Assembly: GCA_023374025.1 (NCBI GenBank)
Contig: SIJG01000035.1
Location: forward strand, 930,001 to 994,000
Direction: 5' to 3'
Origin: Heterodera schachtii
Lineage: Eukaryota; Nematoda; Chromadorea; Rhabditida; Heteroderidae
DNA: 64,000 bases
Positions 24,170 to 36,201 of this stretch are shown one piece after another. How positions within the stretch are numbered: the stretch's first letter is position 1; each line of letters opens with the position of its first letter. The notes below the pieces were generated by a model that was not told the origin of the DNA, ran no database searches, and was given only the letters and a program-made list of their open reading frames with translations. Position numbers and translations under genes: made by a program.

Positions 24170-24653
24170 TGACTTTTATCACTCTCAACAAAATTATTAT
24201 TTTTATATTGTTTTGAAACAATTGTTTTTTCCGTTTAAAATGTTTTTGAGAAATGCCCAATTCCTTCACAATTTTTTTCTGTTTTGTGTTGGCCATATAA
24301 ATTTTTAAATTCATAAATTCGTTCAATGAAATTTCGCGTTTTTCTTCATAAAAATGATTTTTAAAATTTTTTTATTTAAATTCATTTCTTTTTTCCATTT
24401 ATATTTTTTGCGATTTATGCTGAATAAATTACCAATTTCCTCTCAATTTTTATGTCATTTTTTCAGTTGTTATTTTCCTTTTTCTCTCATTTTTTCTTTA
24501 ATTTGTTTCAAATTTTGAATGATTTCATTTTCCTGTTGATCATTTGATTTTGTTCAATTTATATCGTTTTTTCTTCTCTTTTATTTTTGTCCCATCCCTC
24601 GCCAAATTTATTTCGTCAAAATTTGGTTCGGATTTTGCCGGATTTAATTTCAT
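24170..24653 (-). pseudogene. HTH family pseudogene, copy 4
   Basis: The minus strand starts with an ATG at 24653 reading MKLNPAKSEPNFDEI, the best preserved N-terminus of this family in the window. The family's HTH unit remains (VKELGISQKHFKRKKQL near 24225-24275), but several frameshifts and stops interrupt the reading frame between. No second exon was found. Useful as evidence for the ancestral start codon of the other copies. Confidence 0.75.
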
Positions 24654-25130
24654 AAAATAAGAAAAAATATATAATAAATATTAAAAGCCAGGAATTGATT
24701 TTTTACAATTTATACACGTCATAAATCACCACTATTTAATTATAGAAACCGGGCGTTCAAAAGTGGCATCTACCAAAAAACTGGAAGAACAATTTGATGT
24801 TTTTGTTTTCAAAAAGGAAAATAAATAACATGCAAAATTTAAAAAAATGCTGTCAGTTTACAAAAAGTTATGGCCAAAAACCTCAAAAATTGACTTTTTC
24901 CTGGCTTTTTCGGCGCCGCGTGCCATATCTTTTTTACTTTTGAATGATTCCTTTCAATTTTGGCATTTAAATGAAGAACACATAGAGTTTTCAAATGATG
25001 CCAGATTGAATAAAGTTAATTGACAAAGAAAAAGTTATGGCATATCAAAATTGGCCGCGCCGAAGTGCCCCGACCCCTTTCGTTTATGGTTATTATCAAT
25101 CCGCTCATTCCGCATTGCCCAGCTAATATC

Positions 25131-26524
25131 AATGAAATCAGAGTAGTTTTCGAGTCCGAAAATTTACCATCGGAAATAAGAAAAAAAAAATTGGTCTTTT
25201 TCGAGTCGATGCTTGAGATAGAGACTTTTTCAAAATATTTCTTGTACACCCAAAAAGAAACTAAATTAAACAAGTAATTTAAGGTTTTTTTTTAGCAAAG
25301 TCTCGGTCTCGGGTTTCGAGAATAAAACCGAAAAACCCGAGACCAAAAAAAAAATTCAGGGAGTGATTACTGTTCATAATATGTACAATTTTAAACATTT
25401 ATTTAAAATAGCATTTTTAAGTTATAATATTATATAAAATCAATACCAATCCATAATTCTAAGCAGTATGGTAATTACGTAATTTGCATTTAATGCGCTT
25501 CATTACAACATCTCAATTGCCACTCTCTCCGATGCCAATTTTGCCTCTCTCCCCAGGTTTGATGCCGATTTGGGTCGATGCTGGTTTGCGTCATCTCATT
25601 CATGCCAGTTTTTTCTTTCCCTTCTCGATTTCATGATAATTTTGCTTCTCCCCATGTTTCAGCCAATTTTCTTTCCTTTCTCTCTCTCTCTCTCCGATGC
25701 AAATTTTGCCTATCTCTCCCCAGGTTTAATGCCGATTTGGGTCGATGCCAGGTTTGCTTCAATTCTTTTTATGCCAGTTTTTTCTCCCCCTTCCCGATTT
25801 CATGATAATTTTGCCTCTCCCCATGTTTCAGCCAATTTTCTTTCCTTTCTCTCTCTCTCTCTCTCAATCTCTCTCTCTCTCTCCGATGCCAATTTTGCCT
25901 CTCTCCCCAGGTTTAATGCCGATTTGGGTCGATGCCAGTTTGCTTCAATTCATTTTATGCCAGTTTTTCTCCCCCTTCCCGATTTTCATGATAATTTTGC
26001 CTCTCCCCATGTTTCACGCCAATTTTCTTTCCTTTCTCTCTCTCTCTCAATCTCTCTCTCTCTCTCCGATGCCAATTTTGCCTCTCTCCCCAGGGTTGAT
26101 GCCGATTTGGGTCGATGCTGGTTTGCGTCATCTCATTTCATGCCAGTTTTTTTCTTCCCCTTCTCGATTTATGATAATTTTGCCTCTCTCTCCCCAGGTT
26201 TAATGCCGATTTTGTTTCTTCTTCATGCCAATTTTGCCTGCCTCTTTCCCCTTGTTTCATGCCTTGCATTATTTCGGCCCTCTCATTGTCATGCCAACGT
26301 GGGATTTATTGAAAAATAATATGCAGGATAATTGTGCATAAAAAGCAATTGCTGTTTCAAATTGGCATCATTTTTTTTCACATTTTTGACAATGTTTTGA
26401 GAGATCGTTTTCATTGCAATGCCAATGCATTATCATTATTTCTTTATTTCTTACATATTCATATTCATTTTTATTAAAAATATAAGCAAAAATTTAGGGT
26501 TTTTTGAAATTGAAATGTTTTCCA
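25131..26524 (+). repeat. Duplicated leader segment, truncated copy
   Basis: The segment corresponds to 30784-32675 upstream of gene copy 2: the same TTTTCGAGTCCGAAAATTTA start, TCTCGGTCTCGGG-type motifs, about 25500-26210 of CT-rich minisatellite (units of roughly 180-200 bp beginning ATGCCAATTTTGCCTCTC), and the conserved CATGCCAACGTGGG block at about 26292. The second copy has seven minisatellite units, this one about three. Confidence 0.8.
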
Positions 26525-26600
26525 CAGTTTCAATTGCAATTATATTGATTATAGAAGGAGGATGAAAGTTTTTAAAAATTAAGCCTAAAATTCAAACATA
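26515..26600 (+). pseudogene. Truncated secreted-family copy fused to satellite fragment
   Basis: ATG at 26515 begins MFSTVSIA exactly like copies 1 and 2. After about eight codons the sequence switches to ATTATATTGATTATAGAAGG and AATTAAGCCTAAA, which are pieces of the satellite monomer that dominates 52.7-64 kb. The switch occurs at a short shared string around ATTGCAA. Nothing downstream resembles the rest of the gene. Confidence 0.75.
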
Positions 26601-26608
26601 ACATATAC

Positions 26609-27350
26609 CAGGGTTACCCTTTGTCCTTATTTTGAGGGTCCAAATCTTACAAATTTTAAATGTTCTTATTTGTAAGATTTGTCCTTATTTAAGCTCTTTG
26701 TCCTTATTTTAGTCTTATTTTTTTTGATTCAGAGAGAAATTTAGATTTTAAATGATAATTTTTAAAAGAAATGTTTTTTGAAGCGAATTAATATCCAAAG
26801 TCTTTCTTTTGCTTAATTTATTTACTTTATGCGTGGTCCAGTGGGTTGTGATCTTGGTTATGTTCTTCATTTTATCGTTGGATCAGTTCCCCTCCAATCG
26901 ATTTTTTTTTTCTTCTAATTTTTCAAAATTATTCCTTTATCGATGGAATTCCAATCATAATTCTAACATTTAAAATCAAAATTTTGTCATTTTTGGACTA
27001 AATCTATTAAGAAAGTGCACTAAAATTTCAAAATTTTAGCCGGCGGCGCTCCCAAACCCCTATTTTTCTTAAAAAATTGGCTAAAAACAGCAAAAATTTG
27101 GAATTTTTGACAAAATCTGTTAAAAATTGCACTTAAATTTTAAAATTTTTTCCGGCGGCGCCTACCGGCACCACCGGACTTCCCCCCGCCTAAAAAAGAA
27201 AGTATTTTGAAAAAATGCTGCAAAAAAAAAGCCTTTTGAATGTAAAAACCGCAAAAATTGATCATTTTTTGATGAAAATATGTTAACAAATCAGAAAGAA
27301 ATTACAAAAAAATTTTCCGGCGGCGCCTATCGGCACCGCCTCGACCCCAT
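26609..27350. mobile_element. hAT-like element relic with GC-rich hairpins
   Basis: Starts CAGGGTTACCC followed by TGTCCTTATTT repeats and the phrase GAGGGTCCAAATCT, the same arrangement as the left end of the element at 47592. Three GC-rich hairpin motifs lie at 27041, 27152 and 27317. No matching right end or target duplication was located, so the extent is uncertain. Confidence 0.5.
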
Positions 27351-27998
27351 CCCGTCGCCCATTCCTCAAAATTTTTTGGAAAAAGCATGCTGCAAAAAAT
27401 TGTTAAAAATCTGATTTTTTGATCCCGAATGAACTGAAAATAATGTGCAAATTTGTGGGTTGTTCCAGCAAAGTGTAAAAACGTTTGTTTGAGGAATGGA
27501 TTAATGTGGGGAATGGGGGGGGGGGGTGTGGGGCACTATTTGGATTAGTGGGGCATTAGTGTGTGGTAGTTTACGGCAAATGGGATTTTTGGAAATCTGT
27601 AACGGTAGACAATTAATGTGGTAATTACCGTTACCGCGATAATTACCGAACTTTTCGGTAATTTTTTACCGTTACCGTGACGACCACCTAGTGTGGGGCA
27701 CGGTAACAGTAAATTACACGTTCCCGTTTTACCTCCAGTCATATTGAGCTAACATTCTTGACAAGAGTCCTCAACCCCGGCATTTTTTGAATTCTTCAGC
27801 TTCTTAGACAAATTTAGTAGGGGATTTTGGTCTTCGACATTTTTGCCTCTGAAGCTTCGAGGATAAATCCTGCGTTTAGTACTTAGAAATGCTCCTAAAA
27901 CTTTTGGTTTAACACTTAATTAATGCTAAAATTTAGTGATAACAAATTTTCTTACTATTATTGTATTGATATTTGTTTATTTTTTGTAGACAACAAAA
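27351..27998. other. Repeat-rich intergenic
   Basis: Contains a G-run (27517-27526) and at 27600-27690 inverted GGTAATTACCG / CGGTAATTTTTTACCG motifs typical of a MITE end. No gene apart from the acceptor-like TTTTTTGTAG just before 27991. Confidence 0.4.
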
Positions 27999-28343
27999 AT
28001 GCTAAGCCTTTGCTCACTGTACAACACGGATGAGACATGTTGCCGGAATGAGCACCAAAAAGATTTGGATTGTGGACCACAGCCTCAACCATTCGCGGGA
28101 GGCAAGCCCATAATAGAGATGCCCGATGGCAAGCCCATTCCTGAACCCATAACAAACAATGGCATGAATGATCAGCAACTCCAAATCCTCAACGCCTATC
28201 ACAATGCGTTTCCCAACGCGTACGCCTACGCCTATGATGATCCGAGAGCCTTACAAAAGATCGTTGGGGCCACCGAATTTGTGGTCGCTTTTTGCGCAAA
28301 TGCGAGGGATGTCCGTTTTAATGATGCCCCAGCAGCTCCCTAA
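27999..28343 (+). CDS. Orphan 3' exon, unknown protein
   Basis: Preceded by a good splice acceptor (ATTTTTTGTAG ending 27990) and open to TAA at 28341-28343. The composition is far more G/C-rich than its surroundings, as expected for real coding sequence. The product has a Cys-rich start (CSLYNTDETCCRNE, then DLDCGP), a Pro/Gly stretch (GKPIIEMPDGKPIPEP) and an Ala/Tyr run (NAYAYAYDDP). No family recognised. No first exon or signal peptide found upstream, and a MITE sits just downstream, so this may be a stranded fragment. Confidence 0.45.
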   Translation: MLSLCSLYNTDETCCRNEHQKDLDCGPQPQPFAGGKPIIEMPDGKPIPEPITNNGMNDQQLQILNAYHNAFPNAYAYAYDDPRALQKIVGATEFVVAFCANARDVRFNDAPAAP

Positions 28344-28359
28344 GTGCCTGGATGATGGT

Positions 28360-28523
28360 AGTGCTGTTCGAGACCGATAATTTGCCGAGACTCGAGACTG
28401 AAACTTGACCTCAAGACTGATTCCGAGACTTGACCCCGAGACTCGGGACCAGAACCCAAAAAAAACAAAACACCCATACTTTTCCCGAGTCGAAACCCGA
28501 GACAGAGATTCTCGAACAGCACT
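28360..28523. mobile_element. Small MITE, ~164 bp
   Basis: Ends AGTGCTGTTCGAGA / TCTCGAACAGCACT are perfect inverted repeats. The interior consists of GAGACTCGAGAC-type repeats shared with sequence near 15900, 25300 and 30880. Target duplication unclear. Confidence 0.7.
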
Positions 28524-28959
28524 TCAGTTAGTACGTCCTTGTGATGATTGATGGGCGCAACGGCTCCCGGAAAGTGCGTTCGTTTCCACAAGATAGCGCC
28601 GAAACTACCCGTTTTGGTGCCAGCATTTAAAAAATGCCAGAAAAAAGAAGCCATCAGATAGGGAATTTCTATTTGAGGTATCAAAATTTTTTTCAAAAAC
28701 AGTAAGTAAAGTAGTCTCCTAATCTTCATTGACGCATTTTCCGGGTCATATCTCACTACTTTTTATATGGCACTGTAGTTTAGGGATGGTTATTGTTCCA
28801 TTCATCATTTCTGCAAAATTTTTAAAACTGAGGGGGGGGGGGGAGAGGGTGAAATTTATAAAAATTGAATTATGCCTTTTATCACGAGCATGTGAAATTC
28901 ATTTTTTATTTCTATTATTTTTCACCATTTCTTGCATAAAAACGATATATCAAAATATT

Positions 28960-29430
28960 GTATTAAGACATAACGCAGAATTATTGGCTTATTTAAAAGC
29001 AATTAAAAATTTTTTAAATTTTATTCATCTTCCTTTTTGATAGCAAAAGCATCAGAGAGCCTTTTTAATTGTAAATAAAATTTGGTGCGTTTTAGAGCAC
29101 TTTCTGAAAAATATTTATGAATTAATTTTGCAAAAAAATAAATAATTAATGAAAAACTCAGATTTTCGAAAAATATTTTAAACCAGTTAGTTCGGCCCTT
29201 TTTTCAGTGTAAGTTAGTCCTTTACCCGGGAGTATGCCTGAAAAATTTGGTGCAATTATATTGATTATAGAAGGAGCTAGATTCGATGAAAGTTTTTAAA
29301 AATTAAGCCTAAACTTTTTCGCATATTTAAAAAGCAATTAAAATTTTTTATAATTTTATTCATCTTCCTTTTTGATAGCAAAAGCATCCGAGAGCCTTTT
29401 TTAACCGTAAATAAAATTTGGTGCGAAATG
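28960..29430 (+). repeat. Dispersed satellite monomers
   Basis: One and a half diverged monomers of the satellite seen at 52.7-64 kb: AAAGCATCAGAGAGCC, TTTGGTGCGTTTTAGAGCAC, TTCAGTGTAAGTTAGTCC, GATTCGATGAAAG and AATTAAGCCTAAAC occur in the same order. It runs directly into the duplicated segment at 29427. Confidence 0.8.
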
Positions 29431-30085
29431 AATTCAAAAAAATAATCCCAAAAAATAATTTTAATTTTTTTTACTATTTAAATTATTTTGTTTTATGAAA
29501 AATTAACAGAAAGATCGCATTGTTTCATTTTAAAATTAAAAAAGAGAATGACATTTAATGAAAAGACACAAATGATAATGCGCACGAGTATTAAAAGGTA
29601 TTCATTATAATGAGATGGAAATTTCTTATGGAATGCCAATTAATTTCTACAAAATTATTTTTATGAATTTGAAAAACTTTTGATAATAAAACCTCTCTTC
29701 TCGCTCAATTTTCGGAGTTACGAGTCAAAAACTCTAAAAATTGGTTCATGTGAAATTTTGGTTGTTCCTTTTTTGGAAATTTTGTGAAAATTTTTGGTAA
29801 GGTAATAAATTTTATTTATTGGCACTGTTATATTCCATTTTATTAATATAAAATATAATAATTAAACAAAATTTAAAAAAATGTGTTTTTTTTTTAAATT
29901 TGTAAGGCTTTAAAATTTCACTAAGTTTTTTCAATTTTTATTGAAAAGCGTAATTAAAAAATAGCAACTTATGACGAAATAATAATTTTTTCTAATGATA
30001 CTTCAAATTATTTGGATGTCATTATTAGGGACTCCATTTTTAGGAACCAAAAATCGCGAAATCGGCACCTAAAAAGGCAGAAAAT
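29427..30085 (+). repeat. Second copy of the 650-bp duplicated segment
   Basis: Partner of 21600-22250. It abuts a satellite fragment on its left, whereas the other copy does not. Confidence 0.8.
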
Positions 30086-30783
30086 CGGAGGACCAGTTTG
30101 CGGTTTTTGTTTTAAAAAAGGAAGATGATGAGCTGTAAAGAAACGAGTTGTTTAAGGTTATCGAAAATTTATATAAATTATTACCCAAAAAAATGTTTTT
30201 TTTAAATTGTCTAACACAATTTTATGATAAGAGAAATTTTCAACAAAAATATTTGTACTTTTATGTTGGGATATTATTAATCGCGCCATTGAGGGTGAAA
30301 AAAATTTTCGCAATATTATTTTGAATTTCATCAATTGAATCCAAAAAGAGAATTCGAGTTAAATTAAGTTATTCATGAAAATTTGGGAAAAAGGGAAAGG
30401 AATATTTTCAAAAAATCAAACATTTCGCCAATTTTAAAATAATTCTTTCATTGCGGCGCTTATCGGCGGCACCGCGGGGCCCTCCTTCCAAAAAAAAAAA
30501 AAGTTTTTTGAAAAAGCACGCTGCGAAAAAATGTGAAAGCAAGAAAAAAAGTCATAATTTTAATTCTGCAGCATGAAGATTGTTGAATTATACAAAAATT
30601 TTGTTCGAGAATTTCAAAAAAACTTGGAATATAAATTTCAAATTATTTTATAGAATTTCTTGAATCCAATATTTTGTTGTTTAAAGTAACTTAAAATTTC
30701 GCTGAAATAATTGTCAAAATTTGGCAGTTGGTGCCGTTTTCTGTACTTGCATTTTTGCCGTCCTCCAAAGTCGTAAAGAGAAT

Positions 30784-31442
30784 CAATGAAATCAGAGACT
30801 AATTTTCGAGTCCGAAAATTTACCATCGGAAATAAGACAAAAAAAACTTGGTCTTTTTTCGAGTCGATACTCGAGATAGAGAGCAAAGTCTCGGTCTGAG
30901 TCTCGCGACTAAAACCGAAAAACTCGAGACCAAAAAAGAATTCAGGGAGGGAGTACTGTTCATAATATGTACAATTTTAAACATTTATTTAAAATAACAT
31001 TTTTAAATTATAATATTGTAGAAAAATCAATATCAATCCATTACGTAATTTGCATTTAATATGCTTCATTACAACATCTCAATTGCCACTCTCTCCGATG
31101 CCAATTTTGCCTCTCTCCCCAGGTTTGATGCCGATTTGGGTCGATGCTGGTTTGCGTCATCTCATTCATGCCAGTTTTTTCTTCCCCTTCTCGATTTCAT
31201 GATAATTTTGACTCTCCCCATGTTTCATGCCAATTTTCTTTCCTTTCGCTCTCTCTCAATCTCTCTCTCTCTCTCCGATGCCAATTTTGCCTCTCTCCCC
31301 AGGTTTAATGCCGATTTGGGTCGATGCCAGTTTGCTTCAATTCATTTTATGCCAGTTTTTCTCCCCCTTCCCGATTTTCATGATAATTTTGCCTCTCCCC
31401 ATGTTTCATGCCAATTTTCTTTCCTTTCGCTCTCTCTCTCAA

Positions 31443-31481
<39 letters not shown>

Positions 31482-32655
31482 CCCGATGCCAATTTTGCCT
31501 CTCTCCCCACGTTTGATGCCGATTTGGGTCGAGCCGATTTGCGTCATCTCATTTCATGCCAGTTTTTTCTTTCCCTTCTCGATTTCATGATAATTTTGCC
31601 TTTCCCCATGTTTCAGCCAATTTTCTTTCCTTTCTCTCTCTCTCTCTCTCAATCTCTCTCTCTCTCTCCGATGCCAATTTTGCCTCTCTCCCCAGGTTTA
31701 ATGCCGATTTGGGTCGATGCTGGTTTGCGTCATCTCATTTCATGCCAGTTTTTTCTTTCCCTTCTCGATTTCATGATAATTTTGCCTTTCCCCATGTTTC
31801 AGCCAATTTTCTTTCCTTTCTCTCTCTCTCTCAATCTCTCTCTCTCTCTCCGATGCCAATTTTGCCTCTCTCCCCAGGTTTAATGCCGATTTGGGTCGAT
31901 GCCAGTTTGCTTCAATTCATTTTATGCCAGTTTTTCTCCCCCTTCCCGATTTTCATGATAATTTTGCCTCTCCCCATGTTTCATGCCAATTTTCTTTCCT
32001 TTCGCTCTCTCTCAATCTCTCTCTCTCTCACCGATGCCAATTTTGCCTCTCTCCCCAGGTTTGATGCCGATTTGGGTCGATGCTGGTTTGCGTCATCTCA
32101 TTCATGCCAGTTTTTTCTTTCCCTTCTCGATTTCATGATAATTTTGCCTTTCCCCATGTTTCAGCCAATTTTCTTTCCTTTCTCTCTCTCTCAATCTCTC
32201 TCTCTCTCTCTCCGATGCCAATTTTGCCTCTCTCCCCAGGTTTAATGCCGATTTGGGTCGATGCCAGTTTGCTTCATTTCATTTTATGCCAGTTTTTTCT
32301 CCCCCTTCCCGATTTTCATGATAATTTTGCCTCTCTCCCCAGGGTTGATGCCGATTTTGTTTCTTCTTCATGCCAATTTTGCCTGCCTCTTTCCCCTTGT
32401 TTCATGCCTTGCATTATTTCGGCCCTCTGATTGTCATGCCAACGTGGGATTTATTGAAAAATAATATGCAGGATAATTGTGCATAAAAAGCAATTGTTGT
32501 TTCAAATTGGCATCATTTTTTTTTCTCATTTTTGACAATGTTTTAAGATATAGTTGTCAATGTAATGGCAATGCATTATCATTATTTCGCTATTCTTACA
32601 TATTCATTTTTATTAAAAATATGAGCAAAAATTTAGGTTTTTTTTAGAAATTGAA
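30784..32655 (+). repeat. Leader segment and CT-rich minisatellite of gene copy 2
   Basis: Seven units of about 180-208 bp start near 31099, 31278, 31486, 31672, 31852, 32035 and 32215, each ATGCCAATTTTGCCTCTC followed by TTGATGCCGATTTGGGTCGA-type phrases and a CTCTCT tract of variable length. The conserved block before the gene (32438-32500) matches those upstream of copy 1 and of the truncated copy. It may act as promoter or 5' leader, but no TATA or initiator was identified. Confidence 0.8.
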
Positions 32656-34410
32656 ATGTTTTCCACCGTTTCCATTGCAACACTTTTTTTGATAAATGCT
32701 TACAATTTCTATTTAATCACGGCAGACGGACAAGGGAATATTGGCAACATTCCGGCAAGCAATGACAAAATGCCAAAGGATTTGGCGAGTGATGACAAAA
32801 CGCCAAGATCAGCTCAAATACCAAGCGAAACGGAAACGAATTTGACAATTGAAAACAAAACGCCAAGGTTTGATGAAATGCCAAAGGATTTGGCGATTGA
32901 TGGCAAATTGGTGCAAAGCAAAGTCAAAACGAAAAAGAATTTGACAACTGGAAACAAAATGCCAAACACTGATGAAAAGCAAACGAATTTGACGAGTGAT
33001 GACAAAACGCCAAGGGCAGATAAAGTGCCAAGCGAAACGGAAACGAATTTGACAATTGATAACAAAACGCCAAGGTTTGATGAAATGCCAAAGGATTTGG
33101 CGATTGATGGCAAATTGGTGCAAAGCAAAGTCAAAACGAAAAAGAATTTGACAAGTGGAAACAAATTGCCAAAGAATGAGGAAAAGCAACCGAATTTGAT
33201 GAGTGATGACAAAACGCCAAGGTCAGATAAAATGCAACGCAAAAGCAAAAATGAAACGAATTTGACGAGTGTAAATCAAACGTTAAATAATGACAAAATT
33301 CAAAAGGATTTGACGAGTGATGGCAAAATGCTAAGATCCGCTAAAAGGACCAGCAAGAAGGAAAAGAATTTGAAGAATGGAAATAATTCGCCAAATAATG
33401 ACAAAATGCAAAATGACGGCACAGAATTACTTGACGAATTCAAAGGTATTTTTGGTAGAAATTTTTTTTTTAAGTTTAAATTTTTAGCATTACTGAAGAG
33501 TAACGAATATAAGACAGAAGGAGCCAAGTAAATTTAACATATTTATAAATCTCAATGATCTTTAATAATTTTCGACAAAAATGAAAAATTTGACAAAATA
33601 AATATTTTGAATAAAATTTTGCCATTTTAATTAAAATATATTTTAATGTCAAACGGAACAGGACTCAAACAAGAATTAATCAAACTAATAAAAGGGGTTG
33701 GACACAGATTCGAGACCCTACACAAGAAAAATGTTAAACAGAGATCACTTTTTAATTTAAGTATTTTGATCGATTGGTTGCTTGAAAAGGAGTGCAAATT
33801 GAGTAAAAACATGAACAAAAACTCAGGAAAATTAGAGGTTACCGATGGAAAAAATGAGGCTGAATTAGAAAAATTCTATGAAATATACTCAAAAATTTGC
33901 GCTGAAAATGTAGACAAGAAAGCAATTCTCGCTGAGTATCAAGAACAACTGACGCAAATGAAGGACACTCTTATCACCCAACTTTTGGCACAAATGAAAA
34001 AATGTGAGCAAAACATAAAAAAAAATGGTCCAAATGCCAAACAATACGCGGCATTGCTCAAGTTTGGCGATGATTTCAAAGCGTTTCTGGATGAAATGCC
34101 AGAAATGGAGGGAAAAAATGCCATCGTTGCACTTTTGGCACCAAATCTTTCGTCACCCATTTTACCAAGCGAACTGTTGAAGCAGCTTCTGATCACCAAC
34201 AAAATGAATTCAACAAATTTGAACACGAAAAATGCACAAAGACGTCATGCTCGAAGCGGTCGCCAACTCCGTGAGATTGAAATACTAAAAATTTTATGCA
34301 TAGTATTGGTAGTTGTATTATATTATAATGAACTAAATTTTATTTTAGCACTAATTATGTGTTTGTCCATTTGGTTTCTTAATTTTACGTACCGTAAACG
34401 AGATCATTGA
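32656..34410 (+). CDS. Secreted repeat protein with C-terminal membrane anchor, family copy 2
   Basis: Exons 32656-33445, 33488-33527 (40 bp) and 33762-34410 join in frame to 492 residues. Signal peptide MFSTVSIATLFLINAYNFYL; then about 230 residues of Lys/Asn-rich repeats, including a clear internal duplication (KDLAIDGKLVQSKVKTKKNL appears twice, 80 residues apart) and repeated NLT/NKT sequons; then the conserved exon 3 domain (GPNAKQYAALLKFGDDFKAF) and a hydrophobic C-terminus ending in basic residues. The first intron is 42 bp, a multiple of three with no stop, so its retention would also stay in frame. The second donor (AA|GTAA) overlaps an in-frame TAA. Intact on the evidence of frame continuity; function unknown. 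Confidence 0.7.
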
Positions 34411-34464
34411 TTTGTTGAGCAATTATTATAAAAAAACTTGTTTTGTGAAAGAACGGTATGGCTG

Positions 34465-35040
34465 TCACTAGCGATCCGATTATTTTGGCGCCTTTTTTTT
34501 GACTATTTTGACATTTTTATGCATATTGTCAGGGTTTTTTTAACAAAATGCAGTTAAGAATATACCTGAAATAAATTAAAAATAGTTTCACATGAATTGA
34601 AAAATTTTCACAAAAATTCACCCATACAAATTGTTTTTTGCCAAAATTTTATTTTAATTGTCTTTTTTTCAAAAAATCTTCTTATTAAATCATTTCATTT
34701 GCAATTGAAAAAAAAAACAAAAAGATTATTTTTATATATTTGATCCTCAATATGGTTAATAATTTTTCCCTTTTTTGTGCCTTTTCGAGGTGTTTTCATG
34801 TTTATTGAATGCTATTCCGGTTTTTCATGCCCTTAAAAATCGGATCCCTTAGCTGTCACCAATTTCCTTTTCAATTTCATCGTTTTATTTAAATTTCTTT
34901 TCTTTTCTGCGGAAACTTTCAAACGGCTGTCACAATTCCATTGTTGCTTTGTTTACGATATCACAAAGTCTGTTGCTATCATTTATTTTCATAAAATTGT
35001 TTTTTTTACTTTTTCTTTACTTTTCGATAAATCGGTGGCA
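34465..35040 (+). repeat. Downstream flank shared with copy 1 (inverted)
   Basis: The 3' flank carries GATCCGATTATTTTGGCGCC at 34472 and AATCGGATCCCTTAGCTGTC at 34839, an inverted pair bounding AT-rich sequence, then TTCTTTTCTGCGGAAAC and CACAATTCCATTGTTGC. All of these recur on the opposite strand at 11040-11600, downstream of copy 1. The duplication therefore covers leader, gene and downstream sequence. Confidence 0.7.
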
Positions 35041-36201
35041 TTTGTTCTATTTGTTTATAAAATTATTTTGGTTTTCATAATACATATATAAATGTCAAGA
35101 CAAATTATTTTTGGCACGTTTCAATTGAAAAACACAAAAATAATAAAGTTAATTAAAAACATTGAACTAAATAAAATAAAACAATCAAAAAAATTCTTTG
35201 ATTTAAAAAATTTCTCGACAAAAAATAAATAAAACTAATTAAAATAGAAATTTACTAATGAAAAAAGATATTTACTGGAAAATCGGAATTTGCTAATGCA
35301 TATATTTGAACACCCGGAAATTAAGTGGAAATTTGGGTTTCCTTTTTTGAAAAAAGTCAAATAAATAACAAAATAGGGTTGATATTTATAATCAGGGTCC
35401 CTGATGTAAGTTTTCAAAAAAAAAGAATCAATTTGCCGACCAAAAAGCATCATTTCGAAAAAATTTCATTATTTTTCTTAAAATTTCATTCAGTTGAATT
35501 GTTCATCAAAATATTTCATCATAATATTTAAATGATTTAATTATTTATTGAATTGTTCATCAAAATATTTCATCATAATATTTAAATGATTTAATTATTT
35601 AAAGTTTTTTTTTTAATTTTTATTTTGCATTTTTCAATAATATTATTAAGAAGAATTATTTTTTGAATATTTTTCATCGCATTTAAAATTTAGGAAAATA
35701 ATGTTATTTTAATTAATCAATTAATTTCCGCTGTGATTTTATTATTTTGCATGTGAATATGAGCGGAAATTGGTTATTTTTTATTGGAGTGTAAACAAAA
35801 AATAAATTCATAGATATTTTAATTGAAAAATATGCATAGGAAAATATTTTTCACCATTTTACAGTTGGCATAATCCACCTCATTTTGCATTGGCGTGCGT
35901 AAAATTGGGCTGAAAATTTGTTGGAAAATTCCTTATAAAAGGGTCTTAGATTGGCATCCGCCGGACAATTCCTCATTGGAAAAACCTCATTAAAAATTAA
36001 ATTTATATTTTCAAATAAATCATTAAAAAATATGCTGAAAATGAATTAAATTGTTTAAACATTTTACTAATAATTTATATTTTAAAATTGCTAGCTAAAT
36101 TTCAACAAAAATGGCGGATTTTCCAATAATTTGAGTTCATAATTAATTCATTTTTAGATTGATTATCTTTTTCTATTTCAACAATTTTTTTAGAAGTTTA
36201 A
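35041..36201. other. Intergenic, no gene seen
   Basis: AT-rich. A 51-bp direct repeat occurs at 35490-35600 (GAATTGTTCATCAAAATATT twice). Copy 3 lacks the CT-rich leader found before copies 1 and 2; no similar block appears here. Confidence 0.5.

Noticed and set aside
25570..26319. Long open frame (249 codons) rich in Leu/Ser/Phe, and similar frames over 31061-32464
   Set aside because: Two overlapping frames of over 200 codons are open through the same CT-rich minisatellite. Pyrimidine tracts contain no stops, so openness carries no coding signal, and unit lengths vary in non-multiples of three.
28340..28756. Minus-strand frame of 138 codons
   Set aside because: It spans the whole of a MITE with inverted ends and unrelated flanks, and shows no domain or splice support.
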